Notes: a model not told the origin generated them from the letters alone. Shown: positions 23,069 to 31,199, counted from the stretch's first letter. The stretch is DNA of 32,821 bases from Ancylobacter novellus (GCA_003241485.1 QFQD01000064.1:1-32821), one strand, 5' to 3'. Numbers and translations: made by a program.

Positions 23069-23278
23069 ATGGAACTCATTCTCTCTATCTGCCTTGTCTC
23101 CAGCCCTGGCACGTGCCGGGAGGAGGCGTTGTCGGTCAATGTCGAGAAGCTGCAGGTGCCGATGCAGTGCATGATGACCGCCATGCCTACCATTGCGGAG
23201 TGGAGCGAGACCCACCCGAAATGGAAAGTGCTGAAATGGCGCTGTGCCCCGCCTGGCGCGGCTGGCCGCGACATCTGA
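23069..23278 (+). CDS. Small conserved-looking protein of unknown function
   Basis: 69 residues; ATG 23069 follows GAGGGAG. The sequence has a short hydrophobic start (MELILSICLV), CREE, a central PMQCMMTAMPTIAEW and WKVLKWRCAP near the end. I recall similar 65-75-residue alphaproteobacterial proteins with the same C..CREE...QCM...EW...RC pattern, without known function. Four cysteines in 69 residues and the absence of a full signal peptide suggest a small cytoplasmic, possibly metal-binding protein. It lies 115 bases before the histidine kinase gene and is likely cotranscribed. Confidence 0.65.
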   Translation: MELILSICLVSSPGTCREEALSVNVEKLQVPMQCMMTAMPTIAEWSETHPKWKVLKWRCAPPGAAGRDI

Positions 23279-23393
23279 CCTCGGCTTCCGGCTGAACTGA
23301 CCCGGCGCTCTGCTGCGTCGCAGCGTGCGTGCGGGGGCGGTCCATGGAATCATTCCCGCGGAGGCCTTTGGCCGCCGTTTTCGGGAAGGCCGG

Positions 23394-25016
23394 ATGGGGC
23401 GCGTTTCTTTCTCTTCACTCAGGGCGCGCATGGCGCTGTTGCTGGCGGTCGCGGTCCTTGTGACGGCGGCCTCGGCCGTGTTGATGGTCGTCGTGCTCGG
23501 CAAGGCCAATCGCGAGCTTGACCGGCTGGTCTCGGCGCAGAACCGGCTTGAGCTGCTGTCGGGCATGTCCGGACGCATTGGCGACTATGCGATGGTGGCG
23601 CTGCAATCGGCCCAGCAGCCGGGCGAGCGCGCGCGCGCGGCGCTGAAGGCGGCGCGGCAGGGTACGCTGGCCGGCTTCCACCTGTTCGAGAACACGCTCG
23701 GCGTCGATGTCGAACGCTCGCCGGATGAGGAGCAGAGCACGCTGCTGGCGGCGCGCAGCCGCACGGTGGCACGCCTGCGCGCGCAGTTCGAGGTGCTGGA
23801 CCGGCAGGTCGAGGCTGCACTGCTGCAGCCAGATCCCGCCAGCGCGATAAGGGTGGCGCTCGACGTTTTCGCGGCCGGCTTCGGCGCGCCGCTGAGCCAG
23901 GCGATGGAGGAGGAGCGTGCCACTGCCCGGGCCGCACAGTCGGCGGTGCATGTGTTGCGCGAGCGGGCGATACGCTGGGGGCTCGCGGGCGTCGGGCTGG
24001 CGGCGCTGGTCTCCATTCTGCTCTACCAGCTTCTCGGCCGCTCGCTGATCCGCCGGGTGGCGGATGTCGCCCGCGGCGCGTCCGCCATCTCGCAGGGCCG
24101 TTCCGATACCCGCCTTACCGTTGAGGGACATGACGAACTCAGCCTCGCCATGGCGCGGTTCAACCGCATGGCGGGGCATCTCGCGCGGCGGGAGGCGCGG
24201 CTGATTGCCGACCAGCAGCATCTCAAGGACATTATCGACGCGCGCACCGCCGAGCTGCGGGCCGCCAACACCCGGCTGGAGAATGTCGACCTCGCCCGTC
24301 GGCGATTCTTCACCGATGTCAGCCACGAGCTGCGCACGCCGCTGACGGTCATCCTCGGCGAGGTCGAGATCACCCTGCGCGGCGGGCGGGCCAGCGAGGA
24401 AGACCTGCGCGCGGCACTGCTGGTGATCCAGAACCGCGCCCGCAAACTGCACCGGCGGGTGGAGGACCTGCTGCGCATCGCGCGCTCGGAAAGCGGGCAG
24501 ATCGAGCTGGAGCGCTCGCTTTTCCTCGTTCCCGACCTGCTCGACGAGGTGCGCGAGAGCATGCTGCCGGTGGCCCGCGCGGCCGGGCTCGCCATCGAGG
24601 TGGCCAGCGCCTCGCCCGATCTCGCTCTGGAGGCGGACCGTGACTGGCTGCGCCAGACCATAGACGGGCTGGTCGGCAATGCCGTGCGCCACTCCACGCC
24701 GGGCACGCTGGTGCGGATCGAGGCGCAGCGCGAGGGCGCCGATGTGGTGCTGCGCGTGCGCGATCAGGGCACCGGCATCCCCGCCGAGGAACTGCCGCAC
24801 GTCTTCGAGCGCTTCTGGCGCGGGGGCAGCGGTTCGCGCGAGGGGACGGGCTTCGGTATCGGCCTTGCCCTTGCCAAATGGATCGTCGACCGGCATGGCG
24901 GTCACATCGACATAACAAGCAGTACCGGGGAGGGGAGTGGCGAGGCGTCCGGCACCTGTGTGGTGCTGCGCTTTCCAGCCCCGATCCCGGACATCACCGT
25001 GGAGGCGGCGCAATGA
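23394..25016 (+). CDS. Membrane sensor histidine kinase
   Basis: 540 residues from ATG 23394 (GGGAAGG just before; an upstream in-frame start at 23325 is weaker). Order: TM1 about 13-36, a ~155-residue periplasmic sensor part rich in helices, TM2 about 195-213, HAMP about 214-266, then H-box with H311 in DVSHELRTPLT, N-box GNAVRHSTPGT, G1 DQGTGIP, F-box FERFW and G2 GTGFGIGLALAKWIV. A functional autokinase is expected. It overlaps the response regulator gene by four bases (ATGA). The position before pqqA suggests control of methanol oxidation, like the MxbDM and MxcQE systems in Methylobacterium; this role is inferred. Confidence 0.92.
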   Translation: MGRVSFSSLRARMALLLAVAVLVTAASAVLMVVVLGKANRELDRLVSAQNRLELLSGMSGRIGDYAMVALQSAQQPGERARAALKAARQGTLAGFHLFENTLGVDVERSPDEEQSTLLAARSRTVARLRAQFEVLDRQVEAALLQPDPASAIRVALDVFAAGFGAPLSQAMEEERATARAAQSAVHVLRERAIRWGLAGVGLAALVSILLYQLLGRSLIRRVADVARGASAISQGRSDTRLTVEGHDELSLAMARFNRMAGHLARREARLIADQQHLKDIIDARTAELRAANTRLENVDLARRRFFTDVSHELRTPLTVILGEVEITLRGGRASEEDLRAALLVIQNRARKLHRRVEDLLRIARSESGQIELERSLFLVPDLLDEVRESMLPVARAAGLAIEVASASPDLALEADRDWLRQTIDGLVGNAVRHSTPGTLVRIEAQREGADVVLRVRDQGTGIPAEELPHVFERFWRGGSGSREGTGFGIGLALAKWIVDRHGGHIDITSSTGEGSGEASGTCVVLRFPAPIPDITVEAAQ

Positions 25017-25702
25017 CGATTCTCATCGTGGAGGACGATCCCGATATCGGCTCACTGCTGCGACGCGGCTTCGCGTCCGAGAGCTATCAGGTCGAGCTGG
25101 TGGGGGATGGCGACGAGGCGTTGCGCGCGGCCAATGGCAAGGCGCTGGAAGCCATCATCCTCGACGTGATGCTGCCCGGCCGTTCCGGCATCGAGGTGTG
25201 CAAGGCCCTGCGCGCCGGCGGGCAGACCGCGCCCATCATCATGCTGTCGGCGCGCTCCAGCGTGAACGAGCGGACCGAGGGGCTGCTGGCCGGCGCCGAC
25301 GACTATATCGTCAAGCCCTTCGCCTTCGAGGAGCTTCTGGCGCGGGTGAAGGTGCAGGCCCTGCGCCGGAGCAATGGCGAGGGCGAGCCACGCGTGCTCG
25401 ATGTCGGGCCGGTGTCGCTCGACCTTGATACCCGGCAGGCGCTGCTCTCGGGCACGCGCGTGCGTCTGACCGAGCGCGAAGTGGAATTGCTGGCGTTGCT
25501 GATGCGCCATGCGGGCGAGCCGCTGGCGCGTGCCGACATCTTCGCCGCGCTCTGGGCCGGCCATGGCGGTGCGTCGCTGAATGTGGTGGACGTCTATGTC
25601 GGCTATCTCCGCCACAAGCTTGCGGAAGCGACACCCGAGGGCGCTCACCTTATCGTGACGGTGCGCGGGCGGGGCTTCATGTTCGAGCCGCCCGCCGCGT
25701 GA
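25013..25702 (+). CDS. OmpR/PhoB-family response regulator
   Basis: 229 residues from ATG 25013. Receiver domain has D8, D9, phospho-acceptor D51 (ILDVMLPG), S79 and K101 (KPF). The C-terminal half is an OmpR-type winged helix: LTEREVELLALLMRHAGEPLAR, recognition-helix region ASLNVVDVYVGYLRHKL, and the wing TVRGRGFMFEP. OmpR/PhoB proteins bind direct repeats with an 11-base period. Such repeats (CTTATGA-N4-CTTATGA) occur 140 bases further on, before pqqA. It is thus the best candidate in the window for a protein binding this element. Confidence 0.92.
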   Translation: MTILIVEDDPDIGSLLRRGFASESYQVELVGDGDEALRAANGKALEAIILDVMLPGRSGIEVCKALRAGGQTAPIIMLSARSSVNERTEGLLAGADDYIVKPFAFEELLARVKVQALRRSNGEGEPRVLDVGPVSLDLDTRQALLSGTRVRLTEREVELLALLMRHAGEPLARADIFAALWAGHGGASLNVVDVYVGYLRHKLAEATPEGAHLIVTVRGRGFMFEPPAA

Positions 25703-25892
25703 GGCCAGCGTTTCGTGGCGGTATTGTCCGGTTCTTGGATATTGTATGCCACCGGAGATATGGCGAGGCTATGCTTGACGTGTGTAGAGATAATCTCCAC
25801 ATTACTGATGCGGGAAAAGTTCCGCATAATCAAACTCGCTTCTTATGAAATTCTTATGAAGTAATAAGAAGCGATAAATCGAGGAGGAAGTT
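25703..25892 (+). promoter_or_regulatory. pqqA promoter region
   Basis: 190 bases. From left: GGAGAT (25753-25758) and ATCTCC (25792-25797) repeat arms, a TTGACG (25775-25780), an inverted repeat ATGCGG-N8-CCGCAT (25808-25827, helix extendable to 8 pairs with one G-U), then the tandem box and GAGGAGG before ATG 25893. TAATAA at 25862-25867 is a possible -10 element giving a leader of about 20 bases; no good -35 precedes it, as expected for an activated promoter. The location of the start is uncertain. Confidence 0.45.
25838..25872 (+). promoter_or_regulatory. Tandem box CTTATGA-N4-CTTATGA before pqqA with inverted third copy
   Basis: Two perfect 10-base repeats TTCTTATGAA (25840-25849, 25851-25860), 11 bases apart, giving CTTATGA-AATT-CTTATGA. 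In addition GCTTCTTAT (25838-25846) is a perfect inverted match of ATAAGAAGC (25864-25872). This is the best copy of the element shared with xoxG and the minus-strand ABC operon. Confidence 0.6.
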
Positions 25893-25970
25893 ATGGCCTG
25901 GACCACTCCGCGTATCGTCGAAGTCTGCGTCGGCATGGAAGTCAACGCCTATTTCCCGGCTGACTTCTGA
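25893..25970 (+). CDS. pqqA: PQQ precursor peptide PqqA
   Basis: 25 codons: MAWTTPRIVEVCVGMEVNAYFPADF. The conserved pair of the PQQ backbone, Glu16 and Tyr20 (E-V-N-A-Y), is present within the conserved EVCVGMEV frame. PqqE links these two side chains; the rest of the peptide is removed. Only five residues follow the Tyr, a shorter tail than many PqqA. GAGGAGG lies just upstream. It is the first gene of pqqABCDE. No pqqF/G protease gene is in the window. Confidence 0.95.
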   Translation: MAWTTPRIVEVCVGMEVNAYFPADF

Positions 25971-26008
25971 GCCTAGAGAAGTAGGCAGGAGCGGAAGCGG
26001 CGCTACAC

Positions 26009-26947
26009 ATGCTCACCTCCGCATCCCGCCTGCGTCTCGTTGTGCTCGGCTCGGCAGCCGGAGGGGGATTCCCCCAATGGAACTGCCGATGTCCGGTTTG
26101 CACCCTCGCCTGGGAGAATGATCCCCGTGTCCGTCGCCGGACTCAGACCTCCGTGGCGGTCAGCGCGGATGGCGAGCGGTGGGCATTGGTGAACTGCGCA
26201 CCGGAAATCCTGTCGCAGATTCAAGCTGTGCCGGCACTGCATCCGCGAGGAGGCCGCCGGCACTCGCCGGTGGCCTCCGTGCTGCTGACAAATGCCGATA
26301 TCGATCACGTCGCCGGGTTGCTGAGCCTGCGCGAGGCGCAGCCCTTCACGCTCTTTGCCACGCCGGGCATTCACGACGTGCTGCGCGCCAGCAGCGTGTT
26401 CGATGTACTCGCGGATTCGGTTGTCGCGCGCCGGCAGGTTCAGCTCGGAACCTCGTTTGAACTGGTGGAGGGGGTGCGTGCCACCATCTTCCCGGTGCCG
26501 GGCAAGATCGCGCTCTACCTTGAAACCCGCGAGGAGGCCGACACGGGCGGGCTGGTGACCGACCGCGAGGGCGAGCAGACCATCGGCGTCGAACTCACGG
26601 CGGGCGGCGCCCGCGTGCTGTTCATTCCCGGCTGCGCCACCATGACCAATGCGCTGCGCGACCGGCTGGAGGGCGCCGATGCCGTGTTCTTCGACGGCAC
26701 GCTGTGGCGCGATGACGAGATGGCGCTGGCGGGTGTCGGCGCCAAGACCGGCCGCCGCATGGGCCATATGAGCATGTCGGGCGATGAGGGCTCGCTCGCC
26801 GCGCTGGCCGGGCTCGACATCGGCCGGCGCATCTACGTGCACATCAACAATACGAACCCGGTGCTGATCGATGGCTCGCCCGAGCGCATCGCCGCAGACC
26901 GGGCCGGGTGGGAAATCGCCGAAGACGGGATGGAGATCGTTCTATGA
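26009..26947 (+). CDS. pqqB: PQQ biosynthesis protein PqqB
   Basis: 312 residues; metallo-beta-lactamase-like fold. It begins LRLVVLGSAAGGGFPQWNC, the PqqB signature, followed by CPVC and TNADIDHVAGLLSLREAQPF, the altered metal-site motif of PqqB (D-x-D-H in place of HxHxDH). PqqB is thought to hydroxylate the cross-linked Glu-Tyr precursor. ATG 26009 lies 38 bases after pqqA and the stop overlaps the pqqC ATG by four bases. Confidence 0.95.
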   Translation: MLTSASRLRLVVLGSAAGGGFPQWNCRCPVCTLAWENDPRVRRRTQTSVAVSADGERWALVNCAPEILSQIQAVPALHPRGGRRHSPVASVLLTNADIDHVAGLLSLREAQPFTLFATPGIHDVLRASSVFDVLADSVVARRQVQLGTSFELVEGVRATIFPVPGKIALYLETREEADTGGLVTDREGEQTIGVELTAGGARVLFIPGCATMTNALRDRLEGADAVFFDGTLWRDDEMALAGVGAKTGRRMGHMSMSGDEGSLAALAGLDIGRRIYVHINNTNPVLIDGSPERIAADRAGWEIAEDGMEIVL

Positions 26948-27681
26948 CCACGCTGCTGTCGCCCGAAGAGCTCGAGGCGCGCCTGCGCGATGTCGGCAAG
27001 CGCCGTTACCACAACCTCCACCCGTTCCACCGCCTGCTGCATGACGGCAAGCTGGATTTCGGCCAGGTGCAGGCCTGGGCGCTCAACCGCTACTACTACC
27101 AGGCCATGATCCCGGTGAAGGACTCCTCGATCCTCGCCCGCATGGACGAGCCCGAGCTGCGCCGCGCCTGGCGCCAGCGCATCATCGACCATGATGGTCA
27201 TCACGAAGGAGAAGGCGGCATCGCCCGCTGGCTGAAGCTGACCGACGGCGTCCACCTTGACCGCGACTACGTGACCTCGCTGCGCGGCATCCTCCCGGCC
27301 ACGCGCTTTGCCGTGGACGCCTATGTGCATTTCGTGCGCGAGAAATCCCTGCTGGAGGCGATCGCCTCCTCGCTCACGGAGATGTTCTCGCCCGGCATCA
27401 TCGGCGAGCGTGTCGCCGGCATGCTGAAGAACTATGATTTCGTCTCGAAGGAGACGCTGGCCTATTTCGAGAACCGGCTGACCGAAGCGCCGCGCGATGC
27501 CGATTTCGCGCTTGATTATGTCAAGCGCAACGCCCGCACGCCGGAGCAGCAGGACGCGGCGATCCGCGCGCTGGAATTCAAGTGCGACGTGCTCTGGGTG
27601 CAGCTCGACGCGCTGTATTTCGCCTATGTCGAGCCCAAAATGGCCTATCCCGGCGCGTTCGTGCCGAAGGCAACGCTATGA
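26944..27681 (+). CDS. pqqC: Pyrroloquinoline-quinone synthase PqqC
   Basis: 245 residues from ATG 26944 (ATGA overlap with pqqB). Helical haem-oxygenase-like fold; visible family segments are YHNLHPFHRLLHDGKL, WALNRYYYQAMIPVKDS, DHDGHHEGEGGI, ASSLTEMFSP and LDALYFAYV. It does the last step, ring closure and eight-electron oxidation of AHQQ to PQQ by oxygen without a metal. Conserved His and Tyr of the active pocket lie in the DHDGHHE and RYYYQ motifs. Complete and typical. Confidence 0.96.
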   Translation: MTTLLSPEELEARLRDVGKRRYHNLHPFHRLLHDGKLDFGQVQAWALNRYYYQAMIPVKDSSILARMDEPELRRAWRQRIIDHDGHHEGEGGIARWLKLTDGVHLDRDYVTSLRGILPATRFAVDAYVHFVREKSLLEAIASSLTEMFSPGIIGERVAGMLKNYDFVSKETLAYFENRLTEAPRDADFALDYVKRNARTPEQQDAAIRALEFKCDVLWVQLDALYFAYVEPKMAYPGAFVPKATL

Positions 27682-27986
27682 CCGCTCTTGTCGCCACCGC
27701 TATCCCGAAGCTCGCCCGCGGCGTGCGCCTGCGCCACGACGAGGCGCGCGGCCAATGGGTGCTGCTGGCGCCCGAGCGGGTGCTCAATCCCGATCCGGTG
27801 GCGGTGGAAATCCTGAAGAAGGTAGATGGCGTGCGCTCCATCGACACCATCGTCGATGAGCTGGCGAGCACCTTCGTCGTCGAGCGCGAACGTGTCGCCA
27901 CCGATGTCGATGCCTTTCTCAGTGGCCTTGTCGAGAAGGGCATGATCGACGTGACGGCGCCCAATATCGGGGACGCGGCATCATGA
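27678..27986 (+). CDS. pqqD: PqqD, peptide chaperone for PqqE
   Basis: 102 residues from ATG 27678, overlapping the pqqC stop by four bases. Winged-helix RRE (RiPP recognition) domain: PKLARGVRLRHDEARGQWVLLAPERV, LNPDPVAVEILKKVDG, and ERERVATDVDAFLSGLVEKG. It binds PqqA and presents it to PqqE. It is a separate gene here, not fused to pqqC as in Methylobacterium. Confidence 0.95.
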   Translation: MTALVATAIPKLARGVRLRHDEARGQWVLLAPERVLNPDPVAVEILKKVDGVRSIDTIVDELASTFVVERERVATDVDAFLSGLVEKGMIDVTAPNIGDAAS

Positions 27987-29125
27987 ACGTGGTCGCGCAG
28001 CCGCTCAGCCCGCCGCTGTCCCGCCCGGCGCCGCCCGCGCCCTATGGCATGCTGGCGGAGCTGACGCATCGCTGCCCGCTGCAATGCCCCTATTGCTCCA
28101 ACCCGGTCGATCTCGACCGCCGCAATGTCGAGCTGGACACCGCGACCTGGCTGCGGGTGTTCTCGGAAGCCGCCAAGCTCGGCGTGCTGCAGGTGCACCT
28201 GTCCGGCGGCGAGCCGACCGCGCGGCGCGATCTGGAGGAGATGATCCGTCACTGTGTCGAGGTCGGGCTCTACACCAACCTCATCACCGCCGGCGTCGGG
28301 GTGACGCCGGAGCGTCTGGCGGCGATTTCCGAGGCTGGCATCGACCATGTCCAGCTGTCCTTCCAGGGCGCCAGCGCGGAAGTGACCGACAAGGTCTCGA
28401 ACTTCCGCGGTGCGCATGAGAGGAAGCTGGCGGTGGCGCGCGAGGTGCGGCGCCTCGGCCTGCCGCTCACCGTCAATTCGGTGGTGCACCGGGCCAATAT
28501 CCACCAGATCCCGGACTTCATCGAGCTGGCGCTCAGTCTCGACGCCAAGCGCATCGAGATCGCCCATTCGCAATATTATGGCTGGGCGCTGCGCAACCGC
28601 GGCGCGCTGATGCCGACCCGCGATCAGGTGTTCTGGGCGCTCGATGTGGTGGAGGAAGCCCGGGTGCGGCTGAAGGGCCGGCTGACCATTGATGCGGTGG
28701 TGCCGGACTATTACGCCAAATACCCCAAGCCCTGCATGAATGGCTGGGGCCGGCAGTCGCTCAATGTGACGCCGTCCGGCAAAGTGCTGCCCTGCCACGC
28801 GGCGGAGACTATTCCCAACCTCGATTTCTGGAACGTGCGCGAGCATTCGCTGCAAGATGTGTGGCTGAACGCACCATCCTTCAACGCGTTTCGCGGCACG
28901 GACTGGATGCCGGACCTGTGCCAGAGCTGCGAGCGCAAGGAGAAGGATTGGGGCGGCTGCCGCTGCCAGGCGATGGCGATCGCCGGCGATGCCGCCGCCA
29001 CCGATCCGGCCTGCCACAAGTCGCCGCTGCACGCGCATTTGCTTGCCCTCGCCGAGGCGGACGCCGCCACCGGCGAGGAGACCTATGACTACCGGCGCTA
29101 TTCCGTGCCGGATCGGGCGATTTGA
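27983..29125 (+). CDS. pqqE: PqqE, radical SAM enzyme of PQQ synthesis
   Basis: 380 residues from ATG 27983 (ATGA overlap with pqqD). The radical-SAM cluster site is C31-x3-C35-x2-C38 (RCPLQCPYCSNP), followed by LSGGEPTARRDL. A SPASM region near the C-terminus has the expected cysteines (CMNGWG, LPCHAA, LCQSCERKEKDWGGCRC). It forms the carbon-carbon bond between Glu and Tyr of PqqA. Complete by length and motifs. Confidence 0.96.
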   Translation: MNVVAQPLSPPLSRPAPPAPYGMLAELTHRCPLQCPYCSNPVDLDRRNVELDTATWLRVFSEAAKLGVLQVHLSGGEPTARRDLEEMIRHCVEVGLYTNLITAGVGVTPERLAAISEAGIDHVQLSFQGASAEVTDKVSNFRGAHERKLAVAREVRRLGLPLTVNSVVHRANIHQIPDFIELALSLDAKRIEIAHSQYYGWALRNRGALMPTRDQVFWALDVVEEARVRLKGRLTIDAVVPDYYAKYPKPCMNGWGRQSLNVTPSGKVLPCHAAETIPNLDFWNVREHSLQDVWLNAPSFNAFRGTDWMPDLCQSCERKEKDWGGCRCQAMAIAGDAAATDPACHKSPLHAHLLALAEADAATGEETYDYRRYSVPDRAI

Positions 29126-29148
29126 GTTCAGGAACAGGAGTATCGCCC

Positions 29149-29817
29149 ATGCTGCGCGTGGCGAGTTTCGTTGCCGCCGTCCTGTTGTCCACGGTCGCCT
29201 TCGCGGCGCCTTCGGCAACCCAGCTTTTCTTCGACACCGCCTATCTGCCGCAATTGCCGGCAGGCACCACGCTCAACTATGTCTACAAGCACGTTGCCAC
29301 CGAGCAGAGGCTCGGTGAGAGCTTCGACGAGACGCTGGCGATGAAGGTCGAGGCCGAGCCGAGCGACCCGGCCAAGCGGGTGGCCGATGTGGAAATCCAC
29401 CGTGGCGACCGCGTCGGCGAGGCCGGGCCCTTCCCGACGCAGAACGGCAATCCGATCGCGCTGGTGCTGCTGGAGCGTGACGTGCGCGAACTCGCGCAGC
29501 TCAGCAAGGGCAGCCCCTTCTACCTGCGCAACCGTGTGCGCGAGCACCTCGCCACCAGCACGGTGGAGCCGACGCGTTTCTCCTTCGATGGCAAGGAAAT
29601 CGAGGGCTGGAAGATGACCATGTCCCCCTTCGCCGAAGACCCGAACAAGGACAAGCTTCTGGAACTTGCCGGCCGCCGCTACGAGTTCATCTTCGCCGAT
29701 GATGTGCCGGGCGGGCTCTATGCCGTCCGTGTCGTTACGCCCGCCAAGGAGGGCACGGCGAACATCATCGAGACCAGCCTCACGCTGACCGGCGTCACGG
29801 CGCCCGGCGCGAAATAG
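29149..29817 (+). CDS. Secreted protein of unknown function downstream of pqqE
   Basis: 222 residues from ATG 29149, chosen for CAGGAG eight bases before it. Signal peptide ends AFA-AP. The mature part is beta-rich with few aromatic motifs: LPAGTTLNYVYKHVATEQ, PIALVLLERDVRELAQLSKGSPFYLRNRVRE and GRRYEFIFADDVPGGLYAV. No cysteines. I do not recognise a family by name; genes like it accompany xoxF or pqq loci. It lies 23 bases after pqqE, so it should be transcribed with it, and a role in periplasmic maturation of the quinoprotein is possible. Confidence 0.75.
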   Translation: MLRVASFVAAVLLSTVAFAAPSATQLFFDTAYLPQLPAGTTLNYVYKHVATEQRLGESFDETLAMKVEAEPSDPAKRVADVEIHRGDRVGEAGPFPTQNGNPIALVLLERDVRELAQLSKGSPFYLRNRVREHLATSTVEPTRFSFDGKEIEGWKMTMSPFAEDPNKDKLLELAGRRYEFIFADDVPGGLYAVRVVTPAKEGTANIIETSLTLTGVTAPGAK

Positions 29818-29858
29818 CCAGACAGGCCGCACGCAGAGGCGGCGAGGGAGGAACTTCC

Positions 29859-30293
29859 ATGGCACAACACACGCACAGGCTTGCTTGCGCCTTGCTGGCG
29901 CTGCTTGTCGGCACCGGCGCGGCGGCCGCGCAGGACGCCGCTTCCACCATGGCCCCGGTGCCCGCCGGCGCCAGCAAGCCGGCGCCGACCCCGCCCGCCC
30001 CGGCTGCCGGGCTCGTCAACGACTACCCGACGGTGGCGCGGGCGGATTACGTGTTCGGCTGCATGGCGGCGAACGGGCAGACGCGGCAGGCGCTTGAAAA
30101 GTGTTCCTGCTCCATCGACACCATCGCGACCATTCTGCCCTATGAGAAATATGTCGAGGCCGAGACCATCCTCAGCGTCGGGCAGGTTGCCGGCCAGCAG
30201 GCGGAGGTCTTCCGCTCCACCGGCATGTTCCGAGACATGGTGGCGGACCTGCGCCGCGCGCAGGCCGAGGCCGAAGTGACCTGCTTCTACTGA
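29859..30293 (+). CDS. Small secreted cysteine-containing protein in the pqq operon
   Basis: 144 residues with signal peptide ending AAA-QD, then a Pro/Ala-rich linker to about residue 50 and a compact C-terminal helical domain. Cysteines lie at FGCMAA, KCSCSID and at the end TCFY; they could form two disulfides. It resembles small helical proteins of unknown function found with PQQ methanol dehydrogenase genes. The GCMAANGQT...CSC segment recalls short c-type-cytochrome neighbours, but there is no CxxCH haem motif. It lies 41 bases after the preceding gene and ends the operon. Confidence 0.72.
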   Translation: MAQHTHRLACALLALLVGTGAAAAQDAASTMAPVPAGASKPAPTPPAPAAGLVNDYPTVARADYVFGCMAANGQTRQALEKCSCSIDTIATILPYEKYVEAETILSVGQVAGQQAEVFRSTGMFRDMVADLRRAQAEAEVTCFY

Positions 30294-30309
30294 GGCCTTT
30301 CCCTCACAC

Positions 30310-30365
30310 TCCGTCATCCCGGCCGTAACGCCGGGTCGCGCCTGCGGCGCGTTCGGGAAGACGGA
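30310..30365. repeat. REP-like imperfect palindrome
   Basis: TCCGTCATCCCG (30310-30321) faces CGGGAAGACGGA (30354-30365) with one mismatch in 12 bases, enclosing shorter GC-rich repeats (CCGGC, GCGCC, GGCGC). The phrase CCGTCATCCCGGCC is common in intergenic dispersed repeats of Hyphomicrobiales. It lies between the convergent end of the pqq operon and the SoxYZ-like gene and could also act as terminator. Confidence 0.55.
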
Positions 30366-30377
30366 GCTAGGGGGTAT

Positions 30378-31199
30378 TCACCCCGCGGGCTTCAGCGCGC
30401 CTTCAAATTTGCGCCCATCCGTGTCGGCGGCATCGACATGGATCGCCTTGCCGGTCGGCTCGTAGGAAAACTGGATCGCGGGATCCTCGCTCAGCGAAAT
30501 TCCGCCTTCCATCGAGAATACCAGCTCGTCGCCCTGCTTCACCTCGATGGCGTCCACGAACTTGGCGGGAATATAGGCCCGCGTGATCTGGTCCATCTGC
30601 AGGCCAGAATAGTTCGGGTGGCGGATCATCAACTGGATCTGCGAGACGCGGTTTGCCTTGGTGGCATCGCCCAGCTGCCCATCATTGACCACGCGCAGCT
30701 TCATCTGGCCGATATTGTTGAGCGCGGCCTCCTCGTCCTTCATCGCTGGCGCCGAGCAGCCGCCCGAAGCCTTCACAAAGCGCGCGCCCATGTGCAGCTC
30801 GCCATCGCTCAGTTCGGCGATGGCGCGGACATAGGAGTAGCTGTTCACCCGCAGCCGCGTGCCGAGCGTTATGTCGTGGCGCGCGCCGCCAAAGGTGAAG
30901 GTGGCGGCGACGGGAGCGGGGTTCTCGTCGACGATGAGGGTCAGCTTGCGGATGGTGCGTTTATCGCCGTCCGGCAGCAGCACCTCGACGGACACCGGCG
31001 TCATGGCGGCATCCTCGGCGCGGGTGGGGGCGGTGAGACGGACGAGCGGGCTCGCCTCGCGGATAGCGCGCTCGCCGAACACGTCCGGCTTGAGTGCGTT
31101 CCAGCTGGCGTCGGCGCCCGGCTCCTGCGCGGCGGCAGCGGTGACGGCCAGCGCGGAGAAAACGGCTACGGCAAAGAGCAGGCGGATACGGCGATGCAT
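30378..31199 (-). CDS. Quinoprotein dehydrogenase-associated SoxYZ-like carrier
   Basis: 273 residues from ATG 31199 (GGGAGG five bases before; the frame is open to 31322). Signal peptide ends AAA-QE. The first half is SoxY-like, ending in the carrier motif GGCSAP with C148, the residue that would carry the bound group on a flexible arm. The second half, after a linker, is SoxZ-like (MKLRVVNDGQLG..., HPNYSGLQMDQ, FVDAIEVKQGDELVFSMEGG). Fusion of SoxY and SoxZ in this way is the mark of the family. Its presumed enzyme is the SoxH-like hydrolase at 7444. Single gene, convergent to the pqq operon. Confidence 0.88.
   Translation of the reverse strand: MHRRIRLLFAVAVFSALAVTAAAAQEPGADASWNALKPDVFGERAIREASPLVRLTAPTRAEDAAMTPVSVEVLLPDGDKRTIRKLTLIVDENPAPVAATFTFGGARHDITLGTRLRVNSYSYVRAIAELSDGELHMGARFVKASGGCSAPAMKDEEAALNNIGQMKLRVVNDGQLGDATKANRVSQIQLMIRHPNYSGLQMDQITRAYIPAKFVDAIEVKQGDELVFSMEGGISLSEDPAIQFSYEPTGKAIHVDAADTDGRKFEGALKPAG

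Noticed and set aside
23312..23324. GCTGCG-T-CGCAGC palindrome before the histidine kinase gene
   Set aside because: Single GC-rich palindrome, no second copy in the window; such repeats arise often by chance in DNA this rich in GC.
29859..30293. Cytochrome c assignment for the small Cys protein
   Set aside because: No CxxCH haem-binding motif in the sequence.
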